A DNA stretch of 64,000 nt from CAZXWN01 sp964644695 [NCBI: uncultured bacterium]. Lineage in GTDB: Bacteria; UBP4; UBA4092. Position 1 is the first letter of the stretch. Every line of letters starts with the position of its first letter. The translations under genes were made by a program, and so were the position numbers. The stretch lies in contig CAZXWN010000003.1 in NCBI GenBank assembly GCA_964644695.1, positions 1-64,000 on the forward strand, written 5' to 3'. Positions 10,321 through 19,743 of this stretch are shown here, piece after piece. The notes under the pieces are model-generated. The model saw only the letters and a program-made list of their open reading frames with translations, made no database searches and was not told the DNA's origin.

Positions 10321-11031
10321 TTATTTGGAAACGCGTTTCAGGATTTCCTGATAAGCCTCTTCGACATTCCCAAGGTCCCGACGGAAACGGTCTTTATCGA
10401 GTTTTTCCCGGGTCACGGCATCCCAGAACCGGCAAGTATCCGGGGAGATTTCATCACCGAGGATGACTTCACCTTTATGGACACCGAATTCCAGTTTAAA
10501 ATCAACCAGTAACAGGCCTTTTTCAGCAAAGAATTTCTTCAGAATCTCATTGATTTTGAAGGAGTATTTATCCACCAGTGCCATCTGTTCTTCGGTGGCC
10601 AGATTCATGGCCAGTGCATGATATTTATTGATTTGGGGGTCATGCAGGCTGTCATTTTTATAGCAATATTCCAAAATCGGATGGGGAAGGTCCTGACCTT
10701 CGGGGATACCCAGCCGTGCGGTAAGACTGCCGGCGGCAATATTCCGAACGATGACTTCCAACGGAAGAATCTGGAGCTTCTTTACCAGCATATCCCGGTC
10801 AGACAACATTTTGACAAAATGGTTGGGGATACCCTGTTCTGCCAGCATCGTGAATAAGGCAGATGAGATTTTGTTATTACATACTCCCTTATCGCCGATA
10901 GTGCCTTTTTTCTTGCCATCGAAAGCTGTGGCATCATCTTTGAAATGCTGAATGAATAAATCAGGATTGTCTGTTTCATAGACAATTTTGGCCTTGCCTT
11001 CGTACAGTTTATTTCCTTGTTTTGCTTCCAT
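10321..11031 (-). CDS. purC: Phosphoribosylaminoimidazole-succinocarboxamide synthase (SAICAR synthetase)
   Basis: PurC condenses CAIR with aspartate using ATP in purine biosynthesis. The protein is 236 residues, essentially the usual length (237 in E. coli). It starts MEAKQGNKLYEGKAKIVY, the conserved nucleotide-binding N-terminus, and holds VRNIAAGSLTARLGI and the LVDFKLEFG segment typical of the family. The start is set at ATG 11031 because AGGTG lies 7 bp upstream and the protein then matches the family N-terminus. Longer in-frame extensions lack similarity. It overlaps the end of purB by 23 bp, so the two are cotranscribed and probably translationally coupled. The product would feed directly into PurB. 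Confidence 0.96.
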   Translation of the reverse strand: MEAKQGNKLYEGKAKIVYETDNPDLFIQHFKDDATAFDGKKKGTIGDKGVCNNKISSALFTMLAEQGIPNHFVKMLSDRDMLVKKLQILPLEVIVRNIAAGSLTARLGIPEGQDLPHPILEYCYKNDSLHDPQINKYHALAMNLATEEQMALVDKYSFKINEILKKFFAEKGLLLVDFKLEFGVHKGEVILGDEISPDTCRFWDAVTREKLDKDRFRRDLGNVEEAYQEILKRVSK

Positions 11032-12325
11032 GAGACCACACCTGTTTTTTAAAAATTTTATCCACTTGTTTGGTGAATATTTTTGGATCAAAGCATGCTT
11101 TGAGTTCTTTATCGGTTAATTTATCTTTAATTTCAGAATCTGCCGTCAGAAGTTCATAGAAAGGAATCTTGTCAGACCAGGACTTCATGGCATTTTTCTG
11201 TACCAGAGCGTAAGCATCTTCCCGGGTCATTCCTTTTTTGATCAAGGCAAGCAGTACCTGCTGTGAGTAAACCAGACCCATGGACTTCTCCATGTTTTTG
11301 GCCATATTTTCTGGATAGACCAGAAGGTCACCCACCACCCAGTTGATTTTTCGGAGCATATAATGCACCAGTGTGGTGGAGTCGGGTAAAATCACTCGTT
11401 CAACAGAGGAGTGGGAGATGTCTCGTTCATGCCAGAGGGCAATGTTCTCAATCCCCGCCAATGCGTTTGTACGAACCAAACGGGCTAAACCGCAAAGTTG
11501 TTCACAGGTGACAGGATTTCGCTTGTGAGGCATTGCTGAGGAGCCTTTTTGCCCCTTGCTGAAAGGTTCTTCGGCTTCCAAGACCTCAGTCCGTTCCAAA
11601 TGACGGATTTCAAGGGCTATTTTCTCAATAGTGGCGGCGGTGATAGCCAGGGTGTTGAGGTATTCGGCGTGACGGTCTCTCTGGACGACCTGATTTGAAA
11701 TAGGTTCGGCGGTTATTCCCAGAGACTTGCACACTTCCGCTTCGATATCGGGCGGGATGGCGGCGTAAGTTCCTACGGCACCGGCAATCTTGCCGCAGGC
11801 AACCGTTTCTTTGGCCCGTTCCAACCGTTCCCGGTTTCGAATCATTTCGTTGCACCACATCCCCATCTTCATTCCAAAGGTGATGGGTTCCGCATGAACA
11901 CCGTGAGAACGGCCCATTTGGAGGGTGTATTTGTATTTCTCAGCTTGAGACGCCAGTATCTCGATACACTTGTCCACCTCTTCCAGAATCAAATCGGCGG
12001 ATTTTTTCATTCGCAACGCTTGTGCTGTATCCAACATATCGTTGGACGTCATACCCATGTGGATATATCGGCCGGAGGGGCCCACATGTTCATTGACGTT
12101 GGTCAGGAAGGCGATGACATCGTGTTTGACTTTGGCCTCAATCTCTTCCACTCTCTTTATATTGAAAGCAGCTTTTTTCTTGATGATTTTGAGGTCTTTG
12201 GCAGGAATTTGGCCACGTTTGGCCCAGGCATCACACACGGCAAGTTCGACCTCGAGCCAGTACTGACACTTGCTCTCTTCAGTCCATAGTTGCCGCATTT
12301 CAGGAGTTGTGTAACGTTCGATCAC
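11009..12325 (-). CDS. purB: Adenylosuccinate lyase
   Basis: PurB cleaves fumarate from SAICAR and from adenylosuccinate, so it acts in both the purine trunk and the AMP branch. The 438-residue protein begins (M)IERYTTPEMRQLWTEE, as in Bacillus-type enzymes. It carries the fumarase/lyase superfamily signature GSSAMPHKRNP and the segment QMGRSHGVHAEPITFG with the catalytic His. The start is assigned to GTG 12325, which has GAGGT 8 bp upstream and fits the family start. An upstream frame to 12403 has no family similarity. The purB-purC overlap makes a two-gene operon, and no other purine gene lies in the window. Confidence 0.95.
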   Translation of the reverse strand: MIERYTTPEMRQLWTEESKCQYWLEVELAVCDAWAKRGQIPAKDLKIIKKKAAFNIKRVEEIEAKVKHDVIAFLTNVNEHVGPSGRYIHMGMTSNDMLDTAQALRMKKSADLILEEVDKCIEILASQAEKYKYTLQMGRSHGVHAEPITFGMKMGMWCNEMIRNRERLERAKETVACGKIAGAVGTYAAIPPDIEAEVCKSLGITAEPISNQVVQRDRHAEYLNTLAITAATIEKIALEIRHLERTEVLEAEEPFSKGQKGSSAMPHKRNPVTCEQLCGLARLVRTNALAGIENIALWHERDISHSSVERVILPDSTTLVHYMLRKINWVVGDLLVYPENMAKNMEKSMGLVYSQQVLLALIKKGMTREDAYALVQKNAMKSWSDKIPFYELLTADSEIKDKLTDKELKACFDPKIFTKQVDKIFKKQVWSHGSKTRK

Positions 12326-12581
12326 GGGGCGATTACCTCGCGTAATAGACTTGTATATCAATTTTACCATAGGGGGATATGTGCAGGATTGAAACCCGGT
12401 CAATAAAAGAATTACTCCGGTAGGGGTTGACGAAAAGTCAGTTTAATCCTTTAATTATATGGACATTAAGACAATTTTGAGTGCGATGGGATAGGGACCT
12501 GGTTGCCATGTTGTACCGGTTTGCGCCTACCTTTATCTACCAAAATTCCTGATATGTCATGTGTTTTATGGGACATTTTGT

Positions 12582-13856
12582 ATGACTTTAGATTATGGAT
12601 ATTATCCAATTGAGGGTGTTCGGCCTCTTGACGGGTCATTTATTGCGTTAAATCCAGTCAACTGCCAATGGTCAAAAGACCGGTGGCAGCGGGAGTTTGT
12701 TTTTTTCAAGAATCTGGGCATGAAAACCGCTGTTCTCAACAGGGCTATATCAAAAACAGACGCCTATTATCAGAACTGTTCACTGAGTGAATTTAACTCA
12801 ACCGGTAATCCCATAGAATTAATCATGTCTATTGCTGATGAGATGAATTTGGATATCTGGCTCGGTCTCTATGAGTCCGAGGAAGAATGGTTCACGGTTA
12901 ATCCAACGACACTGAAAGATGTTTTGAAAAAGAGTGTGTCGGTTGCGGATGATTTACATCGCATCTATCAATCTCATCCGTCTTGGAAGGGATGGTATAT
13001 TCCCGAAGAGATTGATAATTTGAACTGGATTTCCCCTGATAAACAGAAAAAACTCATCACTAAATTCCTGTTGCCTCTGACCAATCATTTGAACAAACTT
13101 TCACCTGAAAAGTTTATCCTGCTGTCCCCTTCTTTTAATGACCGGGTGCGGGCCCCGGAAGAATATGGGACCTGGTGGAATCAAGTATTGGCGGCGTGTC
13201 CGGCGTTGTCGCATCTGGCTGTCCAGGATGGTATTGGGGTGGACCATGCCGACTGGGACACCATGCCGGCCTATTTCCACAGCCTCCAAATCGCCTGTCA
13301 GGAAAACCACCGCACACTCTGGTCAGATGTGGAACTATTCAACGGGGTCGGTTTTCCGGAACCGGCATCCTTGGGCCGGATAACTCGTCAGATTAAAGCG
13401 GTGGAACCCTATGTGACCGGATTATTATCGTGGGAATTTCTCGACAGTCTCAGTCCGTCGGCGGGTTGGGAACAGGCCTTACGCTATTCGGAATATAAAG
13501 ATTATCTCAACGGGGTCCATGATACTTATTTGTGTAACATCTCCCGAAATAAACCGAAAGCACAATCGGGTAAACCCAGACCTACTACAATCCTGGACCT
13601 GGGTGAAACGTTTCCGCATCTTGCTTCCGTGTGGATTTATGGGCCGATGGGAAGTAGTCCGGCAAAAGTATTCGTGGCTCAGGATAACAGGAAATTCAAA
13701 TCTCTGGGGACTACGGATGAGCCGCGCGAGCTAATTGATGGGCAGGGACTGTGTATCATAAAAAGTAAGGGTTTTGCAGCGCGTTATATCAAAGTCGAAA
13801 CAGAGGTTCTTCCGGATAATGTAATTGTCTTTCAAGATATGGACTATAACGACTGA
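12582..13856 (+). CDS. DUF4434-type putative glycoside hydrolase-like protein
   Basis: 424 residues. The first roughly 320 resemble DUF4434 proteins, a TIM-barrel family related to glycosidases, with segments such as WQREFVFFKNLGMKTAVL, WKGWYIPEEIDN and TLWSDVELFN. The two acidic stretches PEEID and DVELF fall where barrel carboxylates are expected, but I cannot name the catalytic pair. The last 100 residues look like a discoidin-type beta-sandwich. No signal peptide is visible, so a cytoplasmic location is likely. The start is ATG 12582, with a weak GGGA upstream. A GTG at 12561 is also in frame. It converges on the nucleotidyltransferase-like gene with an 8-bp gap and no terminator. Confidence 0.6.
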   Translation: MTLDYGYYPIEGVRPLDGSFIALNPVNCQWSKDRWQREFVFFKNLGMKTAVLNRAISKTDAYYQNCSLSEFNSTGNPIELIMSIADEMNLDIWLGLYESEEEWFTVNPTTLKDVLKKSVSVADDLHRIYQSHPSWKGWYIPEEIDNLNWISPDKQKKLITKFLLPLTNHLNKLSPEKFILLSPSFNDRVRAPEEYGTWWNQVLAACPALSHLAVQDGIGVDHADWDTMPAYFHSLQIACQENHRTLWSDVELFNGVGFPEPASLGRITRQIKAVEPYVTGLLSWEFLDSLSPSAGWEQALRYSEYKDYLNGVHDTYLCNISRNKPKAQSGKPRPTTILDLGETFPHLASVWIYGPMGSSPAKVFVAQDNRKFKSLGTTDEPRELIDGQGLCIIKSKGFAARYIKVETEVLPDNVIVFQDMDYND

Positions 13857-13864
13857 TTCTGCGA

Positions 13865-14128
13865 TTATCCGCGATAGGGGGGATTTTGGAGATTCGGAGT
13901 CAATAAAATCACCTTTCGTCCATAGAACTGACACAACTCCTCTTCGAGTTCATGGAAAATCTCTCCTAAAAAATGACCGTGTTCGAATTCCACCATCACT
14001 TGTAAGGGTGCCATGTCCATAGCCCCCTCTGGAAAATTGGGTTCCAGACAGGTTATCCGCCGAATAGGATACTTTCGTAATAATGGTTGAAGGTTTAAAT
14101 CTACAAATTCAAATTTTAGAAATCCCAT
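13865..14128 (-). CDS. Small protein resembling a degenerate minimal nucleotidyltransferase (MNT)
   Basis: 87 residues. The flanks match the MNT family well: PLLRKYPIRRI at the start, then VMVEFEHG, then ELEEELCQFYGRKVILLTP. The catalytic core is eroded. Where the family has a GS-x10-DxD arrangement (GSxARG...SDIDLLVEFE), this protein reads EPNFPEG...MAPLQVMVEFE, so the Gly-Ser and both metal-binding Asp are absent. It begins 8 bp after the ftsK stop, with GGAG about 11 bp upstream of its ATG, so it is the last gene of the RNase J-ftsK operon. No HEPN partner gene, the usual companion in MNT toxin-antitoxin pairs, is adjacent. A non-catalytic binding role is possible, but function is unknown. 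Confidence 0.6.
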   Translation of the reverse strand: MGFLKFEFVDLNLQPLLRKYPIRRITCLEPNFPEGAMDMAPLQVMVEFEHGHFLGEIFHELEEELCQFYGRKVILLTPNLQNPPYRG

Positions 14129-14136
14129 TGATTCAC

Positions 14137-16419
14137 TTACTCCATGTCATCCGGCTCGGCAATCAGAATCTCCCGAGGTTTGGACCCACGCATGGGCCCA
14201 ACCAGTCCGTCTCTTTCCATTTGTTCGATTATTTTCCGTGCCCGTGGGTATCCGATTCCTAAGTGAGTCTGAAGTAAGGAGGCGGAGGCTTGTTGCGTCT
14301 TGCGGACTATCTTGCAGGCTTCATCATACAGAACGTCTCTGTCTTCACTGCCAGCCATTCCTCCATCATTTCCGTTATCAATGGACTCTATAGTTGGGAC
14401 AACATACTGAGCAGGCCGCTGCGCTCGTATGAAATCACAGATTCCCTGGATTTCCGTATTTGAGACATAGGCTCCTTGTAACCGAACGGGTTTTGGAAGT
14501 CCGCCGGGAGCAAACAGCATGTCTCCCCGTCCAATCAGGGCTTCTGCCCCCATCGAATCTAAAATGGTTCTGGAATCGATTCGGCTCGATACCTGGAAAG
14601 CTATTCTTGAGGGGAAATTCGCTTTTATGAGACCCGTAATAACATCTACAGACGGTCTCTGTGTGGCAATGACCAGGTGAATACCCACAGCGCGGGCCAT
14701 CTGGGCCAACCTACATATCATATCTTCTACATCCGCACGGGCGACCATCATCAAGTCTGCCAATTCATCAATAACTACAACCAGTAACGGCATTTGTTGC
14801 AGAGGGATTCCGGCAGGATTATCCATCGGATCCCGGCCTTCTTTTTTCATTTGGTTAATCAGGTCATAATAACTGTCGATGTCCCTGACTGACAGGTCTG
14901 CAAAGAGAGAGTATCGGCGCTCCATCTCCAGTACGGCCCATTTGAGTGCGGCCGCCGCCTTCTTTGCTTCAGTCACGATAGGCGTCATCAGGTGAGGTAT
15001 TTCGGCAAAGATAGATAACTCCACCTTCTTCGGGTCAATCATGATGAATTTTACTTCATCTGGCATGGCTCTAAAGAGGATACTGGCAATGATTCCGTTG
15101 AGACAAACTGACTTTCCTGAACCGGTCGTGCCCGCAATCAGTAAGTGGGGCATTCGGGTCAGGTCCGCCACATGCGGCTCTCCGGAAATTGTTTTGCCGA
15201 CACCAAAAGCAAGTTTCGATTTGACCTTCAGGAAGGCGTCTGTGTCCAGAATCTCACGCAGGAACACCGGACTGGGCGACCGGTTCGGGACTTCGATACC
15301 GACGGCTGATTTACCCGGAATGGGAGCGATTCGGACATGACTGGCGCGCATCGAGAGGGCGATATCATTCTGAAGTGAGGAAATAGAACTAAGCTTTACA
15401 CCGGGAGCCAACTGGAGCTCATATCGGGTGACGGTGGGCCCCTGATTCACCTCCATCACGCGGGCCTCAATATTAAAACTTGCCAGAGTTTCTTCGAGTT
15501 TACGGGACTCTTTCTCTAAATCATCCCGGGAGCTTCGTTCGGCTTCGCCCGCAGGTGGCTCTTTTAATAAGTCCAGCGGCGGCAGAACATACTCGCCGTT
15601 TTCAACATCGACATTCGGTGGTCTGACAGGGGTTCGCAGTACCTGCCTTTTTTCATCTTCGAGAATAATCCGAGGTCCCTGATCAAGTTCGGAGGGGAGG
15701 GCGATATCCTCCAAATCAACTTCCTCGTCATCCGCATCAAACGGTGGGTCATCCTCAACGGGAACCACAACCGGTGCAGCTTCTTTTTTCTCCCGGGTCT
15801 TTTTCGGTTCTGGCGTGGCTATGGCGGCAGCGGCTTTAAGTTCTTTGCGTTCTTTTAATCGGCACTTCAGGTCAGAGAAAAAGACAGAGATGAGGAATTC
15901 GGTGGTTAGTACAAATCCTACCAGGAATGCAGCACCTGTCACTAAGTAAGAACCCACTGGGCCCAGCCACTGGGCGATACCGATTTCATAGGTAATGTAA
16001 GCGCCAATCAAACCTCCAAACTGGAAGTGTAAAATTTTATTTACCTTGGGGTCGAAGGGCAATGCCAATAGAGTGCATAAGGAAATCAACATCAACAGAG
16101 CGCCCAGAAACCGGAGTAACCGGCGGCTCTCAGTCGATTCCGGACATTCTCTGAACTGGCCTACTCCCCATAAAATCAAGAGTCCCGCCAACACAAAAGA
16201 TGAAACCCTCCCGAATACATAGAAAATCCCAAACCCGACAGTATGCCCGACAGCGCCCATCCATGGCAGTTCCAGTATCTCTGTGAACAGGGAGAGGAGC
16301 AGAAGTGCGGCTAACAGAAAATAGAGGATAGCAAAGACTTCTCGTTTGAGTTTGTCTTTATGTTCTGGTTCAACGGGTTTTTGATTCAATGATTTTCGTT
16401 TATTGGGTTGAACAGCCAT
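14137..16419 (-). CDS. ftsK: DNA translocase FtsK/SpoIIIE family
   Basis: This is a membrane-anchored DNA pump that clears chromosome dimers and trapped DNA from the division septum. The 760-residue protein has an N-terminal membrane domain with about four or five segments (residues 25-185), an acidic linker (about 200-300), and the RecA-like motor with Walker A GTTGSGKS at 430-437. The FtsK signature region and a C-terminal winged-helix gamma domain follow (ending near ARKIIEQMERDGLVGP). Start ATG 16419 has TGAGGA immediately upstream. The in-frame TTG at 16440 has no ribosome binding site. It sits 34 bp downstream of RNase J, so it is probably cotranscribed with it. Confidence 0.95.
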   Translation of the reverse strand: MAVQPNKRKSLNQKPVEPEHKDKLKREVFAILYFLLAALLLLSLFTEILELPWMGAVGHTVGFGIFYVFGRVSSFVLAGLLILWGVGQFRECPESTESRRLLRFLGALLMLISLCTLLALPFDPKVNKILHFQFGGLIGAYITYEIGIAQWLGPVGSYLVTGAAFLVGFVLTTEFLISVFFSDLKCRLKERKELKAAAAIATPEPKKTREKKEAAPVVVPVEDDPPFDADDEEVDLEDIALPSELDQGPRIILEDEKRQVLRTPVRPPNVDVENGEYVLPPLDLLKEPPAGEAERSSRDDLEKESRKLEETLASFNIEARVMEVNQGPTVTRYELQLAPGVKLSSISSLQNDIALSMRASHVRIAPIPGKSAVGIEVPNRSPSPVFLREILDTDAFLKVKSKLAFGVGKTISGEPHVADLTRMPHLLIAGTTGSGKSVCLNGIIASILFRAMPDEVKFIMIDPKKVELSIFAEIPHLMTPIVTEAKKAAAALKWAVLEMERRYSLFADLSVRDIDSYYDLINQMKKEGRDPMDNPAGIPLQQMPLLVVVIDELADLMMVARADVEDMICRLAQMARAVGIHLVIATQRPSVDVITGLIKANFPSRIAFQVSSRIDSRTILDSMGAEALIGRGDMLFAPGGLPKPVRLQGAYVSNTEIQGICDFIRAQRPAQYVVPTIESIDNGNDGGMAGSEDRDVLYDEACKIVRKTQQASASLLQTHLGIGYPRARKIIEQMERDGLVGPMRGSKPREILIAEPDDME

Positions 16420-16453
16420 ACTTTCCTCAGAGTAGGTCAATCACTATCTTATG

Positions 16454-18157
16454 TTATAACTCAACAATATTGGTCAGCACCATCGGGCGGCGGTTGGTTT
16501 GTTTGAACAGATACTTTTTAACAGCACGGGAGAGCGCTTCCTGGAGTGCGGAATTATCTTTTCGGATAGCAGGTTCAATCGTTTCCAATGTGTCTTTGGC
16601 CGATTGTTCAGCCTGTGCAATAAGTTCTGCGAAGGCTTCCTCCACAATAAAACCGCGGGTGGTGACTTCTGGAGGGCTGATGATTTCTCCGGTGTGGCGG
16701 TTTAGTGCCACGGTAACGATACAGAATCCATCCTCAGCCAGATGTCGGCGGTCTCGAATGACTTCATCTTCAACATCGCCCACACCCTTACCATCCACAA
16801 AAACACGGCCGGATGAAGTATGTCCAACGACTTCCAGAGTGTCGTCGGTTAATTCCACGACATCTCCATTTTCAATGACCTGGACACGGTCCGGATCTAC
16901 TCCACACTTAATCGCCAATTGGGCGTGCCGAACAAGATGTCTGTATTCTCCGTGAATCGGAATAAACATTTTGGGTTTAACCAGATTGAGCATTAATTTC
17001 TGTTCTTCCTGGCTGGCATGTCCGGATACATGGACCTCAGACACACGTTCATAGATGACTTCAGCACCACGGCGGTAAAGGTCATTAATAATGCGTGCAA
17101 TCGACTTTTCATTCCCCGGAATTACTCGAGCGGAAATGATGACGGTATCACCTTCCATGATTTCTACATGCTTGTGGTCATCCAAAGCAATCCGAGACAG
17201 GGCACTCATGGCTTCACCCTGACTTCCCGTAGTTATCAACAGGATTCGATTATCGGGCAGGGTGTGGATATCATTTAAGGTACCCTGTATCCCTGAGGGA
17301 AAATTCATATATCCCAATTCATCGGCGATCCGAATATTGCTGACCATCGACCGTCCCGCGAAGATTACGCGGCGTTCATATTTCATAGCGGTGTCGATGA
17401 GCTGCTGTACCCGATGAATATTGGAGGAGAAAGTGGCGGCAATGATGCGCCCCTTTGCATTAGCAAATATTTGATCGAAGTTATCCCCTAATTCCCGTTC
17501 AGAAAGGGTGTATCCCTCTTTTTCGACATTGGTTGAGTCAGATAAAAGGGCCAGGACTCCAGATTCACCCAACCGGGACAGGGTAAAAATATCCGTTTTT
17601 TCATCATCTACCGGGGTTGGGTCAATCTTGAAATCTCCGGTGTGCATTATCGTACCGATGGGGGTATGAACGGCGATTCCGATACAATCCACCGTCGAAT
17701 GAGTTACCCGGATAAACTCCAGCATAAACTCTCCGACCTGGACCATGTCGCGAGGTTTGATAATCTGTAAATCTAATACACCCAGCAGTTTGTGTTCTTT
17801 TAATTTGGGTTGTATCAGTCCCAGTGTTAACTTCGTTCCATACACGGGGCAGTCAAATTTCGGCAAAATATAAGGCAAAGCTCCAATATGGTCTTCATGG
17901 CAATGGGTGATAACAAAAGCCTTGACCTTATCTTTTCGTTCTTCGAGGTAACTAGTGTCGGGGATAATCAGGTCCACTCCCGGAGTATCTTCACCCGGAA
18001 ACATGACCCCACAATCAATGACGATTATTTCATCCCCATATTCATAGACCATCATATTCATTCCGATTTCCCCTAATCCGCCCAGGGGAACTAACCGGAG
18101 ATGGCCTGCGGCCGGTGGGGCCGCTATTAATGGATTGTATTGAAACTCTTCAGACAT
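16454..18157 (-). CDS. rnj: Ribonuclease J (metallo-beta-lactamase RNase)
   Basis: This enzyme acts as a 5'-3' exonuclease and endonuclease in mRNA turnover and rRNA maturation. The 567-residue length is typical. The metallo-beta-lactamase motif HCHEDH at residues 85-90 should bind the two catalytic zinc ions. The beta-CASP region includes GSQGEAMSALSRIA, and HVSGHASQEE and IPIHGEYRHL are typical RNase J segments. There is no Shine-Dalgarno sequence. Instead an extended -10 promoter lies 13 bp upstream of the ATG, so the transcript probably has a leader of only a few bases. It is first in the operon with ftsK and the small nucleotidyltransferase-like gene. Confidence 0.95.
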   Translation of the reverse strand: MSEEFQYNPLIAAPPAAGHLRLVPLGGLGEIGMNMMVYEYGDEIIVIDCGVMFPGEDTPGVDLIIPDTSYLEERKDKVKAFVITHCHEDHIGALPYILPKFDCPVYGTKLTLGLIQPKLKEHKLLGVLDLQIIKPRDMVQVGEFMLEFIRVTHSTVDCIGIAVHTPIGTIMHTGDFKIDPTPVDDEKTDIFTLSRLGESGVLALLSDSTNVEKEGYTLSERELGDNFDQIFANAKGRIIAATFSSNIHRVQQLIDTAMKYERRVIFAGRSMVSNIRIADELGYMNFPSGIQGTLNDIHTLPDNRILLITTGSQGEAMSALSRIALDDHKHVEIMEGDTVIISARVIPGNEKSIARIINDLYRRGAEVIYERVSEVHVSGHASQEEQKLMLNLVKPKMFIPIHGEYRHLVRHAQLAIKCGVDPDRVQVIENGDVVELTDDTLEVVGHTSSGRVFVDGKGVGDVEDEVIRDRRHLAEDGFCIVTVALNRHTGEIISPPEVTTRGFIVEEAFAELIAQAEQSAKDTLETIEPAIRKDNSALQEALSRAVKKYLFKQTNRRPMVLTNIVEL

Positions 18158-18170
18158 AATGTTTTATCGG

Positions 18171-18198
18171 ATTATAACATATTCCAGAACCGTCAAAA
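18171..18198 (-). promoter_or_regulatory. Extended -10 promoter of RNase J
   Basis: On the minus strand TG-T-TATAAT (extended -10; TATAAT at 18176-18171) is preceded by a 16-bp spacer and TTTTGA. Transcription would begin about 6-7 bases before the start codon at 18157. Confidence 0.6.
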
Positions 18199-18210
18199 GG
18201 TTCGCTGTCA

Positions 18211-18260
18211 AACGAACCATCCACGGACTTGCTCCGAGTGGCTCCGTGGATTCTTCGTTT
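18211..18260. repeat. Dispersed palindromic repeat, copy 3
   Basis: The copy reads CGAACCATCCACGGACTTGC then TCCGAGTGGCTCCGTGGATTC and a trailing TTCGTTT. It lies between divergently transcribed RNase J and the secreted propeller protein. It starts about 12 bp beyond the RNase J -35 element. Confidence 0.85.
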
Positions 18261-18618
18261 CAAATTCCGTCTGGTTGCTATCTTAAAAACAGATGTTTTG
18301 GCCTTTTTATATGATTTTGTAACATCTAAAACCTAAGCACATCAGAAATTTCAGTTCTTTTATCGCTACTAAAATTAAAATTTATCAACTAAACTTCATT
18401 GTAGTAACTAATCCCAATAAAATCAATGGTTAAATCCCCATTCGTCCGCTGAGTGCTCAAACTAAAATTCAAAAATATTGACTTCTCTTTTGATTTGGTA
18501 TCTCGTCTGGCAACGATTTTTATATATTCGAACCAATTTCTATCTTTATATTATGTTACTTTTATGTTAACTTCTCATTACATTTGCAACACTCTAATAG
18601 GGAATGAGGTGAAATTCG
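18261..18618. other. A+T-rich intergenic stretch upstream of secreted propeller gene
   Basis: There is no gene here. A short frame at 18453-18722 has no ribosome binding site and overlaps the real gene in another frame. The stretch is strongly A+T-rich and must hold the promoter of the gene at 18619, but I cannot choose one -35/-10 pair with confidence. Confidence 0.4.
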
Positions 18619-19524
18619 ATGCGAAAATTAATGAGTATAGTAATGGCAGCTTCATTAGCTGTTATGGCGTTTGCTGGAAATCAGGTCATTACATGGACCG
18701 ATTATGCCAGCAATCCGCTTAACCTGCATTCTACAGGCGCTCGGGCTTATATGCCGGCTGTCGTTTATAATCCAGCTTTTGGCGCTAATGCTTATAAGAT
18801 CTGGTATGATGTGGACGGTACAAGAATTTTGGCTACCAATTCATCTGCCGATGGTATTACCTGGAATGCTACATCACAGGCAGTAGTTGGTTTAGCGACC
18901 ACCGTTCGTGCGGGTCGTACCACTGTTTTATACAACAGTGCTGATGCCAAGCCCTACAAAATCTGGTATAACTCCAATACGGATAATATGGATTTGCGCT
19001 TTGCTCAGTCTGCGGATGGTGTTACCTTCTCTGATGATACCTATTGTTTAACCTTAGGTGCATGGAATGAAGGTCATGCTGTTTTGTTGGATGGTGGAGT
19101 CTATCATCTGTATTATGGTGCCAACAACACCCTTTGCCACATGACTTCTTATAATGGTTATACTTTCAGTTCCACAGGTTTAACGGTGAGTTTATCCACC
19201 GCTATCAGCATTAAGCCGACCTCTATTGTGAAGGTGGGTGCTAATGACTATCGCATGTGGGCTGATGAAAGCAATACCAAGATCCATTATTTAGTATCCA
19301 CAGATGGCAATACCTGGACCATGAAGGAATCTCCTGCTACTACAGTGGGTTCCGTAGGTGCTGCAGGTACCTGGAATGCAGCCCGTAATTATTACAGTTC
19401 CGTAGTCTATCTGGGCAACGGTCAGTTTAAGATGTGGCGTGGTGGACAGAGCACCGCCTATGCCACTGGTTATGCTACCGGTACAGATCCGGAATTGTCC
19501 GTATCTGAATGGGCTTTGTACTAA
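18619..19524 (+). CDS. Secreted beta-propeller protein (GH43/GH32-like fold), function unknown
   Basis: 301 residues with a clear signal peptide (MRKLMSIVMAASLAVMAFAG). The mature part consists of repeated blades of the pattern YKIWYD...LATSADGxTW (for example AYKIWYDVDG, PYKIWYNSN, YHLYYGANN, YRMWADESN, FKMWRGGQS). This is the five-bladed arrangement of arabinanase/fructosidase-like proteins. I cannot see a full catalytic triad, so a binding role is as likely as hydrolysis. AGGTGA lies 7 bp upstream of the ATG. Base composition is richer in GCT/GGT-type codons than in neighbouring genes, which suggests high expression. It ends in a strong terminator and stands alone. Confidence 0.65.
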   Translation: MRKLMSIVMAASLAVMAFAGNQVITWTDYASNPLNLHSTGARAYMPAVVYNPAFGANAYKIWYDVDGTRILATNSSADGITWNATSQAVVGLATTVRAGRTTVLYNSADAKPYKIWYNSNTDNMDLRFAQSADGVTFSDDTYCLTLGAWNEGHAVLLDGGVYHLYYGANNTLCHMTSYNGYTFSSTGLTVSLSTAISIKPTSIVKVGANDYRMWADESNTKIHYLVSTDGNTWTMKESPATTVGSVGAAGTWNAARNYYSSVVYLGNGQFKMWRGGQSTAYATGYATGTDPELSVSEWALY

Positions 19525-19547
19525 AATTGATATAAGTTATTATCATG

Positions 19548-19582
19548 CCTCAGGTTCCCTTACAGGGGACCTGAGGTTTTTA
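19548..19582 (+). terminator. Intrinsic terminator of the propeller gene
   Basis: A 13-bp stem with one mismatch (CCTCAGGTTCCCT/AGGGGACCTGAGG) and a 3-nt loop is followed by a T run, 23 bp after the stop. Confidence 0.9.
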
Positions 19583-19598
19583 TATGGACCGATTTATC

Positions 19599-19627
19599 TT
19601 GATAAGAGGTGAGATTTGCGTTAGATT
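19599..19627 (+). promoter_or_regulatory. Candidate promoter of the radical SAM gene
   Basis: TTGATA and TAGATT are separated by 17 bp. Transcription would start near 19634, leaving a leader of about 110 bases before a GAGGAGACAGG ribosome binding site and ATG 19744. Confidence 0.4.
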
Positions 19628-19743
19628 ATAAAAATACTTCTCAAATGGCCGGTCGGCTCGCAAAGACGCATATTTATCCTTAAAAAGGATATTGTCTATC
19701 AACTGTAAGTCCCGACAGGTATCACTGAGGAGACAGGAAAATA

